From Planctomycetaceae bacterium (GTDB taxonomy: Bacteria > Planctomycetota > Planctomycetia > Pirellulales > Pirellulaceae): a DNA stretch of 64,000 nucleotides. Numbering within the stretch: position 1 is the first letter of the stretch; every line of letters begins with the position of its first letter. The position numbers and the translations under genes were made by a program. The notes under the pieces are model-generated. The model had not been told where the DNA came from and made no database searches. It saw only the letters and a list, made by a program, of their open reading frames with translations. Below, piece after piece: positions 44,055-53,040 of this stretch. The stretch is from the NCBI GenBank assembly GCA_005778405.1, contig SXOA01000062.1:62001-126000 (forward strand), given 5' to 3'.

Positions 44055-44597
44055 TCACTTCGGCGGTTCGACTCGACCCAGTCCGGCAATGATTGCCTGG
44101 CCGATTTCCTGCGAGACAACGAGTGGACCTTCGATTTCGGGACAGTCGTGCTCCACAACGAAAGTTCGCCCGGCGGCTGGGCCAATAGCGGAGATGGAAT
44201 CAGCAGGGAGGAACGCGCGCATTCCGTAGGAGAATGTCAATTCAATTCCTTGCGTGCCGACCGCAAACCGCGTGATGCTATGGGGATCGAAAGGAGAAGG
44301 GCTCAGGCAAATCTGAGGTCGAAAGTCCTTTGGTGGCGGTGAGAGCTCATAAGGTCCAAAAATCGAGTAGCGCCACGGGAAGATCCGATTTCCCATGACG
44401 ACGATCAGGACAAAACCGAGCAGTACAATCGCGGGAACCACCACTGCCGCCAGGCGAAACAGTGTCGGAAGACCACTGGCGAACACGCTGAGCAGCGTCG
44501 CTTCCAGAATGAAGATGCACGCCACGCCGATTCCCCCCGCTATCAGAAAGAGCACCCAGCGGGAATCTTTCTTGCGGATCGGTTGAGGAATCGTCAT
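44055..44597 (-). CDS. Small membrane protein with PH-like domain, hypothetical
   Basis: 180 residues. Two membrane segments (VLFLIAGGIGVACIFILEATLL and LFRLAAVVVPAIVLLGFVLIVVMG), then WRYSIFGPYELSPPPKDF and a ~85-residue cytoplasmic part (ITRFAVGTQGIELTFSYGMRAFLPADSISAIG) that resembles membrane-protein bPH-type domains. Function unknown. Convergent with the histidine kinase. Confidence 0.65.
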   Translation of the reverse strand: MTIPQPIRKKDSRWVLFLIAGGIGVACIFILEATLLSVFASGLPTLFRLAAVVVPAIVLLGFVLIVVMGNRIFPWRYSIFGPYELSPPPKDFRPQICLSPSPFDPHSITRFAVGTQGIELTFSYGMRAFLPADSISAIGPAAGRTFVVEHDCPEIEGPLVVSQEIGQAIIAGLGRVEPPK

Positions 44598-44604
44598 GAA
44601 ATTC

Positions 44605-44627
44605 GGCAGGCTGGAAGCCTACCCCAC
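44605..44627. repeat. CTTCCAGCCTGCCC family, single arm (copy 4)
   Basis: One arm only (GGCAGGCTGGAAGCCTACC), between two minus-strand genes. A lone arm suggests decay of a former palindrome. Confidence 0.7.
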
Positions 44628-45983
44628 GACGCACTCCCGAATCACTTCCCCCTCCGGCACCAGCGGAATCGGCCGGTTCTGCAAGTCGGGTAGCGTGCCG
44701 TGGGGGTCGATGCCGACGGAGTGGTAAAGAGTGGCGAGGAGATGGCCGGGGGTGAGCGGGCGGTCTTTCGGCGCGGAGCCACCGGGGACCGTGCTGCCGA
44801 TGATCTGGCCGCCGCGGATGCCGCCGCCGGAGAGGAGGACGGACATGGCGCTGGGCCAGTGGCCGCGGCCGCCTCCTTTGTCGATCCGCGGGGAGCGGCC
44901 GAATTCGCCGTAGGCGGCTACGAGGACGTTTTCGGAGAGGCCGCGGTCAGCGAGGTCAGAGATGAGCGTGGCGACGGCCCGGTCGAACGGCGGGAGGCGT
45001 TTGCGGAGGTTAGCCTCGATGGTGGTGTGGTCGTCCCACCAGTCGACGTCCTTCTCGTAAAGGTTGATTGTGACGAACCGCGTGCCGGCTTCGACCAGGC
45101 GGCGGGCGAGCAGGGCCGACTGGCCATAGGCATGCTGGCCGTAGGCCTCGCGCGTCGCCGGCTTCTCCAGCGACAAATCAAACGCCTGCCGCGCCCCGCT
45201 GCCGCTGGCCAGCTCGATGGCTTTGCGCTGCGCGTCGTCGAGGTCTCCCCACTGCTGGACGGCATCGGCGTGGGCGGCAAATCGATCGAGCGACGAGAGC
45301 AGGTTCTTGCGGTCATCGAGACGGGCGAGCGGGACGGTTTTGGGAAGCGAGAATTCCGGCGGGCGGTAGTTGCCGAGGCTCGGATCCCCCCCGCCATTGA
45401 GAGCGTTGTACTTGGAGCCGAGATAGGCCCCCGTTTGATAGAAGCCCATGTGCGAGCGGTAATCTTCCGGGATGCAGACATACGCCGGCATGCCCGGCGT
45501 TTTCGCACCCTTGAGCCGCGAGACGACGGTTCCCTCGGCGGGATGCGTTTGTCCCCGAGCCCGGGCATTGAGTAGCGGATAGCCGGTTTGCATCCAGTGC
45601 GAGCCGTCGTCATGCACCGCCAGGTTGTGTGAAATCGAGCGAATGATGGTCAGCCGCTCCGCGATCTTCGTTTGCCGTGGCAGCAACTCGCTCAGCTGCA
45701 TTCCGGGCACCTTCGTTTCGACGGTACCAAATGGCCCGCGAATCTCCACTGCCGCATCCGGCTTTGGATCGTAAGTATCAATGTGCGATGGTCCACCGGC
45801 CATCCAAAAGAGAATAATCGAGCGATCTTGCGCAGAGCCCTTCTTGCCCGTGGCCCCCAGCGCCTGAAGCGGCGGCAGTAGCGGCAGCGAGAGTCCGCCG
45901 ACACCGAGCGCGCCGACCTTGATAAAGCCGCGGCGGCCCTGCGGACAAAAGTTGAGGCCGTTCCAGATGGGTAGGTGGGACAC
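44619..45983 (-). CDS. DUF1501 family protein with Tat signal
   Basis: 454 residues. QGRRGFIKVGALGVGGLSLP is a twin-arginine signal. The DUF1501 (alkaline-phosphatase-like fold) core: SIILFWMAGGPSHIDTYDPKP, EIRGPFGTV, LAVHDDGSHWMQTG, EAYGQHAYGQSALLARRLVEAG, FGRSPRIDKGGGRGHWP and GHLLATLYHSVGIDP. This family is greatly expanded in planctomycetes, often beside a cytochrome-type DUF1549/DUF1553 protein, absent here. The GTG start at 45983 has AGGAG eight bases upstream; the open frame continues further, but without a signal. Probable secreted hydrolase of unknown substrate. Confidence 0.88.
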   Translation of the reverse strand: MSHLPIWNGLNFCPQGRRGFIKVGALGVGGLSLPLLPPLQALGATGKKGSAQDRSIILFWMAGGPSHIDTYDPKPDAAVEIRGPFGTVETKVPGMQLSELLPRQTKIAERLTIIRSISHNLAVHDDGSHWMQTGYPLLNARARGQTHPAEGTVVSRLKGAKTPGMPAYVCIPEDYRSHMGFYQTGAYLGSKYNALNGGGDPSLGNYRPPEFSLPKTVPLARLDDRKNLLSSLDRFAAHADAVQQWGDLDDAQRKAIELASGSGARQAFDLSLEKPATREAYGQHAYGQSALLARRLVEAGTRFVTINLYEKDVDWWDDHTTIEANLRKRLPPFDRAVATLISDLADRGLSENVLVAAYGEFGRSPRIDKGGGRGHWPSAMSVLLSGGGIRGGQIIGSTVPGGSAPKDRPLTPGHLLATLYHSVGIDPHGTLPDLQNRPIPLVPEGEVIRECVVG

Positions 45984-46196
45984 GCAGCGGCTCCTGCCAG
46001 AAGTATTGATCGGCTGTATCTCAGGATAGAGTTCCGGCCGGCGCGAGTCCAGCGGAATCGATCCCGCCCCAGGAAAGATTGGGGACGATTGTCGATTTGG
46101 ATGAAACGATGGGTAGGAGAAGGGAGGGTAGCGAAGAATTGGATCTGAAGGCAATGGGCCTCTTATCCAGCCTCCACCACCAAATCCTGATTGATC

Positions 46197-46634
46197 TCAC
46201 TTGGTTGTTAGCGAGAGTTTCCCCATGTCGGCCGGCTGGCCCTTTTTGACGGTTACTTTGAAGGTCGAAGTCTCCGGCTTGCTGTACCGGCCGTCCAGCT
46301 TGTCCGGGCCGCCATAAGACATGGTCATCAGATTCATTTGTCCCCACAGAAAGGTGACCGCGTACGTTCCTTCGGGAATTCCGTCTCCCGTCTCGTAGGT
46401 GGAAACCGTGAATCTCCCCTCCGCGTCTGTGTTCGCGGTGGAAAAAGTGGGATGGTCCTTGTCGACGCCGTTGTCACTGGTAAAAAAAACGGCCAGGTCG
46501 GCAGCCGGCTGGCCGTCGACATAGACTTGGCCAGTAACGGGGTAGGTTGGGGTGCGCGGCGGAGCTTGAGGCGAACAGCCAACCGTGATCGTCAGGAGAA
46601 TCGCCGCCGTTAAAACACGCTTGAAAAGGTTCAT
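46197..46634 (-). CDS. Lipoprotein with carboxypeptidase-regulatory-like domain
   Basis: 145 residues. Lipobox ITVGC. The domain YPVTGQVYVDGQPAADLAVFFTSD, STANTDAEGRFTVSTYETGDGIPEGTYAVTF and a C-terminal DKLDGRYSKPETSTFKVTVKKG is the transthyretin-like/CarboxypepD-reg module typically encoded right after DUF1559 genes in planctomycetes. It lies 63 bases after the DUF1559 gene, so probably one operon. Function unknown. Confidence 0.85.
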   Translation of the reverse strand: MNLFKRVLTAAILLTITVGCSPQAPPRTPTYPVTGQVYVDGQPAADLAVFFTSDNGVDKDHPTFSTANTDAEGRFTVSTYETGDGIPEGTYAVTFLWGQMNLMTMSYGGPDKLDGRYSKPETSTFKVTVKKGQPADMGKLSLTTK

Positions 46635-46697
46635 GAGTAGGAGAACAAACTGCCTAATAAACCCAGGACAAATCGCATTACCCGTGGCAAATATCCG

Positions 46698-47708
46698 CTA
46701 TTCGGTCAGTGTTACATCATTCTTGCCGCGGGTGATCCGGCGGGCAATGTAGCTTTGGGTGGCATTTTCAAAGATGAACTGCACAGAGGCGTCTCCCATG
46801 ACAAATAGTGCCCCATTCGGATGCCAACTATAGAAACCACCGCCCCGGAGATTGGTGCAGTTGATTGCGAAGGGTCCGCCGTTGGTGGGCACGACGCCGT
46901 CATAGAGGGAGCCTTGCAGCCAATGTTCACCGTTCAGAAAATCCCCCCAACCGCCGCCGTTCAAGTTCCCGATGACGCCCAGGTTGACGGGGACCTTTCG
47001 ACGATAAATGGTGCTGCCCCCGGTGCGCTCCCCCATCAGGAATGTATTGGAAGTGCCGTCAGTCATTCCCCCCATATTGCCGCTGCCGTCACCGAAAAGT
47101 CCGCCGGGCAGAATCGCGCCTTCGCGATTGCCACCAGCGTTATTGAGATAGGCGATGTTGGCAAAAGTTCCGCGAACTCCCGTGGTGATTGTGTAGTCGC
47201 AGGGGGCCGCACGCCAGGTGAGGGTGAGCGGGGGAAGTCCCGCCCCGGCCGCATTGGCGGGAAGAATGCCGTCGTAGATCCGCTTGGAGATCGAATCGGG
47301 CGACGTGGGACAGACGAAAACGGGGAGCGGTGTCTGGATCAGGGAGATGTTTTTTTGGGCCGCCACGAGGTTATAGCCGAGTGAGCCCGCCTGGTTGAAC
47401 GGAGGGGCTCGGGTGTCATATTGATCGTAAATACTGGACTGCTCCATAAAAGGCAGAACGGCAACACCCCAAGCCTGGGTGTTCAGCCTCGAGTCGACGA
47501 AGTAGCCGAAAGGAAGTACCCGCTGCGCGTCATGATAGTTATGAAACGCGACGCCGATCTGCTTGAGATTGTTTTTGCAAGTCATTAGCCGGGCCGATTC
47601 GCGGGCATATTGCACCGCTGGCAGCAGAAGGGCCACAAGGACGCCGATGATCGCAATCACCACGAGCAGTTCAACGAGCGTAAACCCTCTTCGTCTCTGG
47701 GATTCCAT
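46698..47708 (-). CDS. DUF1559 pseudopilin-like protein
   Basis: 336 residues. N-terminal type IV pilin-like signal: RRRGFTLVELLVVIAIIGVLVALLLPAVQ (prepilin G|F cleavage, Glu+5), then ARESARLMTCKNNLKQIGVAFHNYHDA, the DUF1559 family start. The C-terminal motif HPNGALFVMGDASVQFI corresponds to the family H-x9-DG motif. Planctomycetes carry dozens of such genes; products are thought to be processed by prepilin peptidase and displayed at the envelope. The exact role is unknown. Confidence 0.92.
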   Translation of the reverse strand: MESQRRRGFTLVELLVVIAIIGVLVALLLPAVQYARESARLMTCKNNLKQIGVAFHNYHDAQRVLPFGYFVDSRLNTQAWGVAVLPFMEQSSIYDQYDTRAPPFNQAGSLGYNLVAAQKNISLIQTPLPVFVCPTSPDSISKRIYDGILPANAAGAGLPPLTLTWRAAPCDYTITTGVRGTFANIAYLNNAGGNREGAILPGGLFGDGSGNMGGMTDGTSNTFLMGERTGGSTIYRRKVPVNLGVIGNLNGGGWGDFLNGEHWLQGSLYDGVVPTNGGPFAINCTNLRGGGFYSWHPNGALFVMGDASVQFIFENATQSYIARRITRGKNDVTLTE

Positions 47709-47929
47709 GGCTAACCCTCCAGGATCAAGGAAACCAAGGCTTCGTGCGATTTTGAGTTTCGCGGCTTCAGACGCCGGAACCGGCAGCCTGCTGGAGGGAG
47801 ATTGTTGCGTATCCCGAGAACAATGTCAACGAAAAAACAGATTGTTTTAGATTTTTCTCGTTCGCGGGCAAACAGGTGGGCTGTTCAAAAGAATCCCCGC
47901 CACAGAATGGCGAGTTAATGCCCGGTTGG

Positions 47930-48928
47930 CTATTCCTGCGAACTGCGTTTGCCATACCCCTGCGGATGCGATTGGTGCCATTTCCAAGCGGTGGCGACGA
48001 TCGATTCGATGTCGGGGTATTTGGGCTTCCAGCCAAGCTGTTTTTGAGCTCGCGACGAGTCGGCAACGAGCTCGGGAGGATCCCCAGGGCGACGAGGGCC
48101 GAGGGTTTCCGGAATGGCGTGGCCGGTGGCCTTGCGGCAGGCGTCGATCACTTGACGGACGCTATAGCCGCGGCCGGTGCCGAGATTGAAGTGGAGGCCC
48201 TTTCCTAGCACGAGCTTTTCGAGCGCGAGCAGATGAGCCTGGGCCAAATCGTCGACATGAACATAGTCCCGGATGCAGGTGCCATCGGGCGTCGCGTAAT
48301 CATTGCCAAAAACCGTGATCTGCTGCCGCTGGCCGAGAGCGACTTGCAGGACGATGGGAATCAGGTGCGATTCGGGCGTGTGGTCTTCGCCTAAATCGCC
48401 GTCCGGGCTTGCACCCGCGGCGTTGAAATAGCGCAACGCCGCATAGCCGAGGCCGTAAGCATGGGCATAGTCCGCTAGCGCCCGCTCCACCACCAGCTTG
48501 CTAAAGCCATAGGGATTGATGGGGAGCTGCGGTTCGTCCTCGGTGATGGGAATCTGCTTTGGCGCACCATAGGTAGCAGTGGTGCTGGAGAAGACAAGTT
48601 TCGCCACGCCGGCAGATCGCATCGCTTCCAGAAGTGAAAGCGTGGCGGTGATGTTGTTGCGATAATACTTCGCCGGGTCGGTGACCGATTCCCCAACGAG
48701 CGCGAATGCGGCGAAGTGCATCACCGCCTCAATGGAATGTTCTTTCAAAGCCGCTCGCAGCTTTGCTTCGTCAGCGAGCTCCCCCTCGATCAACCGGCCC
48801 GGAAGAGCCGCAGCGCGGTGGCCAACCGAGAGGTTGTCGTAAACCCAAACGTCATGTCCGGCCCGCGCCAGCCAGCGGGCAGCGTGGCTGCCGACGTATC
48901 CTGCGCCGCCGGTAACGAGAATGTTCAT
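47930..48928 (-). CDS. galE: UDP-glucose 4-epimerase
   Basis: 332 residues, family length. NAD Rossmann motif GGAGYVGSHAARWLARAG, SSTTATYG (catalytic Ser/Thr), YGFSKLVVERAL (Tyr-x3-Lys), AALRYFNAAGASPDGDLGEDH and RDYVHVDDLAQAHLLALE. Interconverts UDP-glucose and UDP-galactose for the Leloir pathway and surface polysaccharides. A 220-base gap separates it from the DUF1559 gene; ATG start with no strong SD. Confidence 0.92.
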   Translation of the reverse strand: MNILVTGGAGYVGSHAARWLARAGHDVWVYDNLSVGHRAAALPGRLIEGELADEAKLRAALKEHSIEAVMHFAAFALVGESVTDPAKYYRNNITATLSLLEAMRSAGVAKLVFSSTTATYGAPKQIPITEDEPQLPINPYGFSKLVVERALADYAHAYGLGYAALRYFNAAGASPDGDLGEDHTPESHLIPIVLQVALGQRQQITVFGNDYATPDGTCIRDYVHVDDLAQAHLLALEKLVLGKGLHFNLGTGRGYSVRQVIDACRKATGHAIPETLGPRRPGDPPELVADSSRAQKQLGWKPKYPDIESIVATAWKWHQSHPQGYGKRSSQE

Positions 48929-48998
48929 AAGTGTTTTCTAAGAGCAATCGCGGAAACTCGTAAGTACGACTAGATCGGCAGGACAAGTTGGAAAAAAC

Positions 48999-50825
48999 TT
49001 ACGGCTTCTCGCCGTAGAACTTCCAGCTTGACTTGAAGTCCTTCGTCAGCGGCTGTTTGGTCAGGCTGGCACGGATCAGCTCAACGGGGGCGAAGTTTTC
49101 TTTCAGGACGGCGTCGTGAAATTGGCGGTCGGTCATTTTGCCCCCTTTCACGAGGTCATTGTGCAAGGCTCGCAATTGCAGGCCGCCGAGCATGTAGCCG
49201 GCCTGATAGAGGGGGCCGTAGTCTCCCTTGAAGCTCCGCCGGACTTCGCCGGCGGCGTTATCTCGCTCGTGGCCGACCCGGTCGACGAGAAAGTCGACAC
49301 ATTCCTGCGGCGTCATTTTTCCCAGATGGAAATTGAGCGAGAAGATGATGCGCGCACAGCGGTGGCTCCGCCAGAACAGCATGCCGACGCGGTTTTCCGG
49401 CGTCTTCGCGAATTCGAGGTCCCACAACAGCATTTCCCAGTACAGCGGCCAGCCCTCCACGACGAACGGCGTACGGAAGAGCTGCCGATGGGTGCGGTAG
49501 CGGTCCCCCATAAAGCCTTGCAGGTGGTGACCGGGGATGAGCTCGTGCTGAACGGTGGCCCGGGAGAAGTGGCGGTTGTTGCCGCGGAGGGTCATCTCCT
49601 TCTGCTCGTGAGTCATGCCGCTGGTGGGGAACGAGACGCTTATGATCTCGCCCCCCGTGAAGAACGGGGCCACGAGTTGCCGCTCGCGGGGCATCATCTC
49701 CATCCGCCACGTTTCCTTGGCCAGCGGAGGAATGGTGACCAAATCGCGGGCCTCCAGGAAATCAATGGCCTCCTGAGCCAGTTCCTTGATGAGCGCCGGC
49801 TGCTGGCCGGGTTGCACGTGATCTTGCTTGACCTTTTCGAGGGCCTTTTTCCAGTCGTCACCGAAACCCATGTCCTTTGCGGCCTTCTTGTACTCCGCCT
49901 CGCACCAGGCGAACTCCTTTTCGGCCAGCGAAATCAGCTCTTCCGGAGTGTAGGGAATCATTTCGTAGGCCAGCTCACTGAGCAGCGCTTCGCGGCCGAT
50001 GGAGTCGCCGACGATGGCGGTTTCATCGCCAACTTTGATGCCGACGACTTTTTCTCGCAATTGCGTGGCGTAATCGCCCAGGGATTTATCGACCTGCTTA
50101 TAGGGGTCCGCGTTCCACCAGGTGAAGAGCGGGTCGTAATCGGCGTAAAAGGTATTCCAGTCCTTCAGGGTGCGGCGGAGGCCGTCGAGCGCCTCAGCCG
50201 CGCGGTAGGCGGTGACTTTGCTCGGCTTGCTGGAGTTGGTGGATGCCGCGGAACTCGAGTCGCCGGATTTGAGGGCGGCGTCGAGGATCTTCGACGACAA
50301 GTCGATCTGTTTCTTAAGCCGGGCCAGCGTCTGGGCGGCCTTGGCGGGATCGAGCGGGTCCATCCGGCGGCGCGACTCTTCGAGTTCCACAAACGCCGCT
50401 GCAAAGGGGACAACCGGACCAATTCCTTCGCGCCGCGTGGCGTCGATCTCCAAATCCCGCAGCTCATGCTCCAGGTAATTCTTGAGCAGCAGATAATCGA
50501 TCCTGCCATCCTGACTCAGTCCCTCGAATGGCGTCTTCGCCAAAAGGCCCAGCCACTGTTCATAGAACTCCCGCATCCGCTCGTGCCGGGCGATGGACAT
50601 CCGAACCGGATAGGTCCGCCACAGGCTCCCCAGATCGGCCTGGTAAAGCTCGATCAGCCTGCGGAGCTCGCTGGGGGGGAGGACGTCAATCTTGTTCAGA
50701 GGCGCGAGGCTCTTCGGCGGGACGCCGGGGAGGATAGACGCGGGGTCGGCGCAATAGATGAAAGTCGGCAAGAGCCCCAGCGATACAACGGACGCAATGA
50801 AACAAGCAAGTGCGCGGCGGTGCAT
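48999..50825 (-). CDS. DUF885 family exported metallopeptidase-like protein
   Basis: 608 residues. Signal peptide HRRALACFIASVVSLGLLPTFIYC. DUF885 hallmarks: a long helical body and the HELIPGHHLQGF motif (HExxPGHH), a zinc-site variant, with a later Glu (VGMLFWRSHRCARIIF region) and LGGLQLRALHN. Members are predicted zinc-dependent peptidases or carboxypeptidase-like proteins. A start at 50858 is open, but the signal peptide begins at 50825. The family substrate is unknown. Confidence 0.85.
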   Translation of the reverse strand: MHRRALACFIASVVSLGLLPTFIYCADPASILPGVPPKSLAPLNKIDVLPPSELRRLIELYQADLGSLWRTYPVRMSIARHERMREFYEQWLGLLAKTPFEGLSQDGRIDYLLLKNYLEHELRDLEIDATRREGIGPVVPFAAAFVELEESRRRMDPLDPAKAAQTLARLKKQIDLSSKILDAALKSGDSSSAASTNSSKPSKVTAYRAAEALDGLRRTLKDWNTFYADYDPLFTWWNADPYKQVDKSLGDYATQLREKVVGIKVGDETAIVGDSIGREALLSELAYEMIPYTPEELISLAEKEFAWCEAEYKKAAKDMGFGDDWKKALEKVKQDHVQPGQQPALIKELAQEAIDFLEARDLVTIPPLAKETWRMEMMPRERQLVAPFFTGGEIISVSFPTSGMTHEQKEMTLRGNNRHFSRATVQHELIPGHHLQGFMGDRYRTHRQLFRTPFVVEGWPLYWEMLLWDLEFAKTPENRVGMLFWRSHRCARIIFSLNFHLGKMTPQECVDFLVDRVGHERDNAAGEVRRSFKGDYGPLYQAGYMLGGLQLRALHNDLVKGGKMTDRQFHDAVLKENFAPVELIRASLTKQPLTKDFKSSWKFYGEKP

Positions 50826-51046
50826 GATGCAAATCTCGGTGAGGGAGTGTAGGACCAAATCTCTATCGGAAAGGTCTGGTTCTCGTTCGATAATAAACGG
50901 GATTGATTTGCTGCGAGATCAGTTCTCCACCAGAACCCCTTCCGACCAATCGACCGGGAAGTCGAGTTCCACTGCAGTCTTCCGCAACTTTGGATTTCTA
51001 ATCATACCACCGAATACGGCGATTCGCGCGCTTTTGCGAATGAGCG

Positions 51047-52582
51047 TCACGCCCCCTTCGTCATCGCCACCCGGTTCACGGCCACCAGGATCGCATGCAC
51101 CGTCGCTTCCACGGTGTCGGTGCTCACGCCGCGGCCGCGGAAGGTTTGGTTGCCGTATTCGACGGTCAGGTTGACTTCCCCCAGGGCGTCGTGACCGAGA
51201 GAGGCGGAGCGAACCTGGTAATCGACGCACTTGAGCTTGATTCCGGTGATTTTCTCGGTTGCCAGAAAGGCGCAGTCGATGGGGCCGTCTCCGTCGCTCA
51301 GCTCTTCGGTGAACTCCTTGTCGCCGTGGCGGAGCGTCAGCTTGACCCGCGGCTTGTGGCCGGAGCCGCTGGTGACGTCGAAGGCGATGAGCTTCCATTC
51401 CTCGCGTTCGGGGCCGTGGAGGTGGGCTTCGATGAGGGCGATGATGTCTCCGTCGTAGATTTCCTTCTTCTTGTCGGCCAGTTTCTTGAACTCGTCAAAG
51501 ACGCTTTGCAGTTGCTCGCCGGTGAGTTTGTAACCGAGCGATTTACTTCTGTCCGCCAGAGCCGCACGGCCGCTATGCTTTCCCAGGACCAGGTCGGTCG
51601 CTTTGAAGCCGACGTCTTCCGGCGACATGATTTCATACGTCCGCCGCTCCTTGAGCATCCCATCCTGATGAATGCCCGCTGCGTGAGCGACGGCGTTGCT
51701 GCCGCCGATGGCCTTGTTCCGTTGCACTTGCAAGCCGGTGATGCTGCTGAGCAAGCGGCTGGTGGGGACGAGGCGCGGGGTGTTGATGCCGGTGACACAG
51801 TGGTAGTGGTCGAAGCGGGTCTTCATCGCCATGACGACCTCTTCGAGCGACGCATTCCCCGCTCGCTCGCCAATGCCATTGATCGTGCATTCAATCTGTC
51901 CGGCCCCGTTTTCCACGCCAGCCAGACTGTTGGCGACGGCAAGCCCCAGGTCGTTGTGGCAATGCGTGCTGATGACTGCCTTGTCGATGTTCGGCACCTT
52001 GTTCTTCAGCATGGCGATGACGGCGCCGTACTCCTGCGGCATCGCGTAGCCGACGGTGTCGGGAATGTTGACGGTCGTTGCCCCGGCCGTGATCGCGGCT
52101 TCGACAACCTGGCAGAGAAAATCTCGCTCGGTGCGGGCGGCGTCTTCGGGGGAAAACTCCACGTCGTCGCAGTAGCTGCACGCCCTTCGCACACCGGCAA
52201 TGGCTCGCTCGGTGATTTCTTCACGAGTCATCTTGAGCTTGAATTCGCGGTGAATCGCGCTCGTCGCCAGGAAGACGTGAATCCGCGACTGCGGGGCCAG
52301 CTTGAGGGCTTCCCAGGCCCGGTCGATGTCCTTGTCGTTGCAGCGGGCCAGTCCGCAGATGACTGCCCCGCGAACCGAGCCGGCGATGGCCTTCACCGAT
52401 TCGAAATCGCCGGGGGACGCGATGGGAAAGCCGGCCTCAATAATGTCCACCCCCAGTTCGACAAGGGCAGCGGCCAACTCCAGCTTCTCCTGCAAGTTCA
52501 TGCTGCAGCCGGGGGACTGCTCGCCGTCGCGGAGGGTGGTGTCGAAGATTTTGATGCGGCGTTGATTGGTTGTATCGGACAT
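51047..52582 (-). CDS. leuA: 2-isopropylmalate synthase
   Basis: 511 residues. [18 protein letters not shown] is the HMGL-family active-site start; [52 protein letters not shown] (metal His pair) and [15 protein letters not shown] follow. Residues ~370-505 are the LeuA regulatory dimer domain for leucine feedback. Condenses acetyl-CoA with 2-oxoisovalerate, the first step of leucine synthesis. The 458-base upstream region contains a structured leader with a terminator, so leucine- or attenuation-type control is possible. Confidence 0.95.
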   Translation of the reverse strand: MSDTTNQRRIKIFDTTLRDGEQSPGCSMNLQEKLELAAALVELGVDIIEAGFPIASPGDFESVKAIAGSVRGAVICGLARCNDKDIDRAWEALKLAPQSRIHVFLATSAIHREFKLKMTREEITERAIAGVRRACSYCDDVEFSPEDAARTERDFLCQVVEAAITAGATTVNIPDTVGYAMPQEYGAVIAMLKNKVPNIDKAVISTHCHNDLGLAVANSLAGVENGAGQIECTINGIGERAGNASLEEVVMAMKTRFDHYHCVTGINTPRLVPTSRLLSSITGLQVQRNKAIGGSNAVAHAAGIHQDGMLKERRTYEIMSPEDVGFKATDLVLGKHSGRAALADRSKSLGYKLTGEQLQSVFDEFKKLADKKKEIYDGDIIALIEAHLHGPEREEWKLIAFDVTSGSGHKPRVKLTLRHGDKEFTEELSDGDGPIDCAFLATEKITGIKLKCVDYQVRSASLGHDALGEVNLTVEYGNQTFRGRGVSTDTVEATVHAILVAVNRVAMTKGA

Positions 52583-52692
52583 GAGCGAATATTCCTGTGT
52601 GCAAGAGCCAAATTCATCGTACCCAAAGATCGCTTGCCGCTGGTCGCAGCTACCGGCCTGATGCCGGCGCGCTAAGGGGGAGGGCTCGCTCC

Positions 52693-52791
52693 GTGGGGTA
52701 GGCTTCCAGCCTGCCCAGAATCTGCATTTCTTGTTCGCTAACCACAGTCAATTCCATCTTGTTTTCTGGGCAGGCTGGAAGCCTACCCCAC
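52693..52791. repeat. REP-like palindrome, CTTCCAGCCTGCCC family, copy 5
   Basis: GTGGGGTAGGCTTCCAGCC and its complement flank about 50 bases. It lies between the leader terminator and the leuA start. Confidence 0.85.
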
Positions 52792-52795
52792 TAAC

Positions 52796-52823
52796 AAAAA
52801 AACCCCGCGGCTTAGCCGCGGGG
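52796..52823 (-). terminator. Rho-independent terminator (minus strand)
   Basis: In the minus strand, CCCCGCGGC pairs perfectly over nine bases with GCCGCGGGG around TAA, followed by seven T residues. It ends transcription about 210 bases before the leuA start codon. Confidence 0.9.
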
Positions 52824-52930
52824 CAGGTAGTTTCAGTTTTCGCGTGAAAACACCACCCCTACGGCTTGCCATGGGCAAGTAGCAGCCCGAGCGAGAGTAG
52901 GGAGAGGCGGATCACGGTAGGGGTGAAATC
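52796..52930 (-). ncRNA. Candidate leader or small RNA upstream of leuA
   Basis: Minus-strand RNA of about 130 bases. It has a nine-base perfect closing stem CACCCCUAC/GUAGGGGUG enclosing ~50 bases with an inner hairpin CUUGCC/GGCAAG, then GUUUUC/GAAAAC hairpin, then an intrinsic terminator. No known riboswitch class or 6S/SRP core motif can be matched by eye. A small frame starting MASRRGGV overlaps it with few Leu codons and no SD, so it is not a convincing leader peptide. Either a free sRNA or an attenuator of leuA. Confidence 0.45.
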
Positions 52931-53040
52931 CAAAGTGGTTCTCAGGTATATTTCGACTCTACTGTCGAACAGATGCAAGGTCAATATCTAAGCCGTTCAA
53001 ATCGGCAACCTTCCCAACAGCGATCGAGAAGACGGCGTTC

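Larger units (their letters stand above)
52583..53040. other. Gene-free region upstream of leuA
   Basis: The 458 bases between leuA and the divergent zinc-ribbon gene hold, in minus-strand order, a hairpin TTCGAC/GTCGAA (around 52952-52970), a structured RNA with closing stem CACCCCTAC/GTAGGGGTG, a small GTTTTC/GAAAAC hairpin, a perfect terminator, a REP-like palindrome and ~110 bases of leuA leader. No coding frame is convincing. Confidence 0.6.

Noticed and set aside
49116-50852. 578-codon plus-strand frame
   Set aside because: Antisense shadow of the DUF885 gene, no start signal and no recognisable domain.
51095-52675. 526-codon plus-strand frame
   Set aside because: Antisense shadow of leuA.
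52850-52930. SRP RNA or 6S RNA upstream of leuA
   Set aside because: The GGAA/GNAR tetraloop core of SRP RNA and the central bubble of 6S RNA are not present in the fold, despite an AGCAGCC match on the opposite strand.
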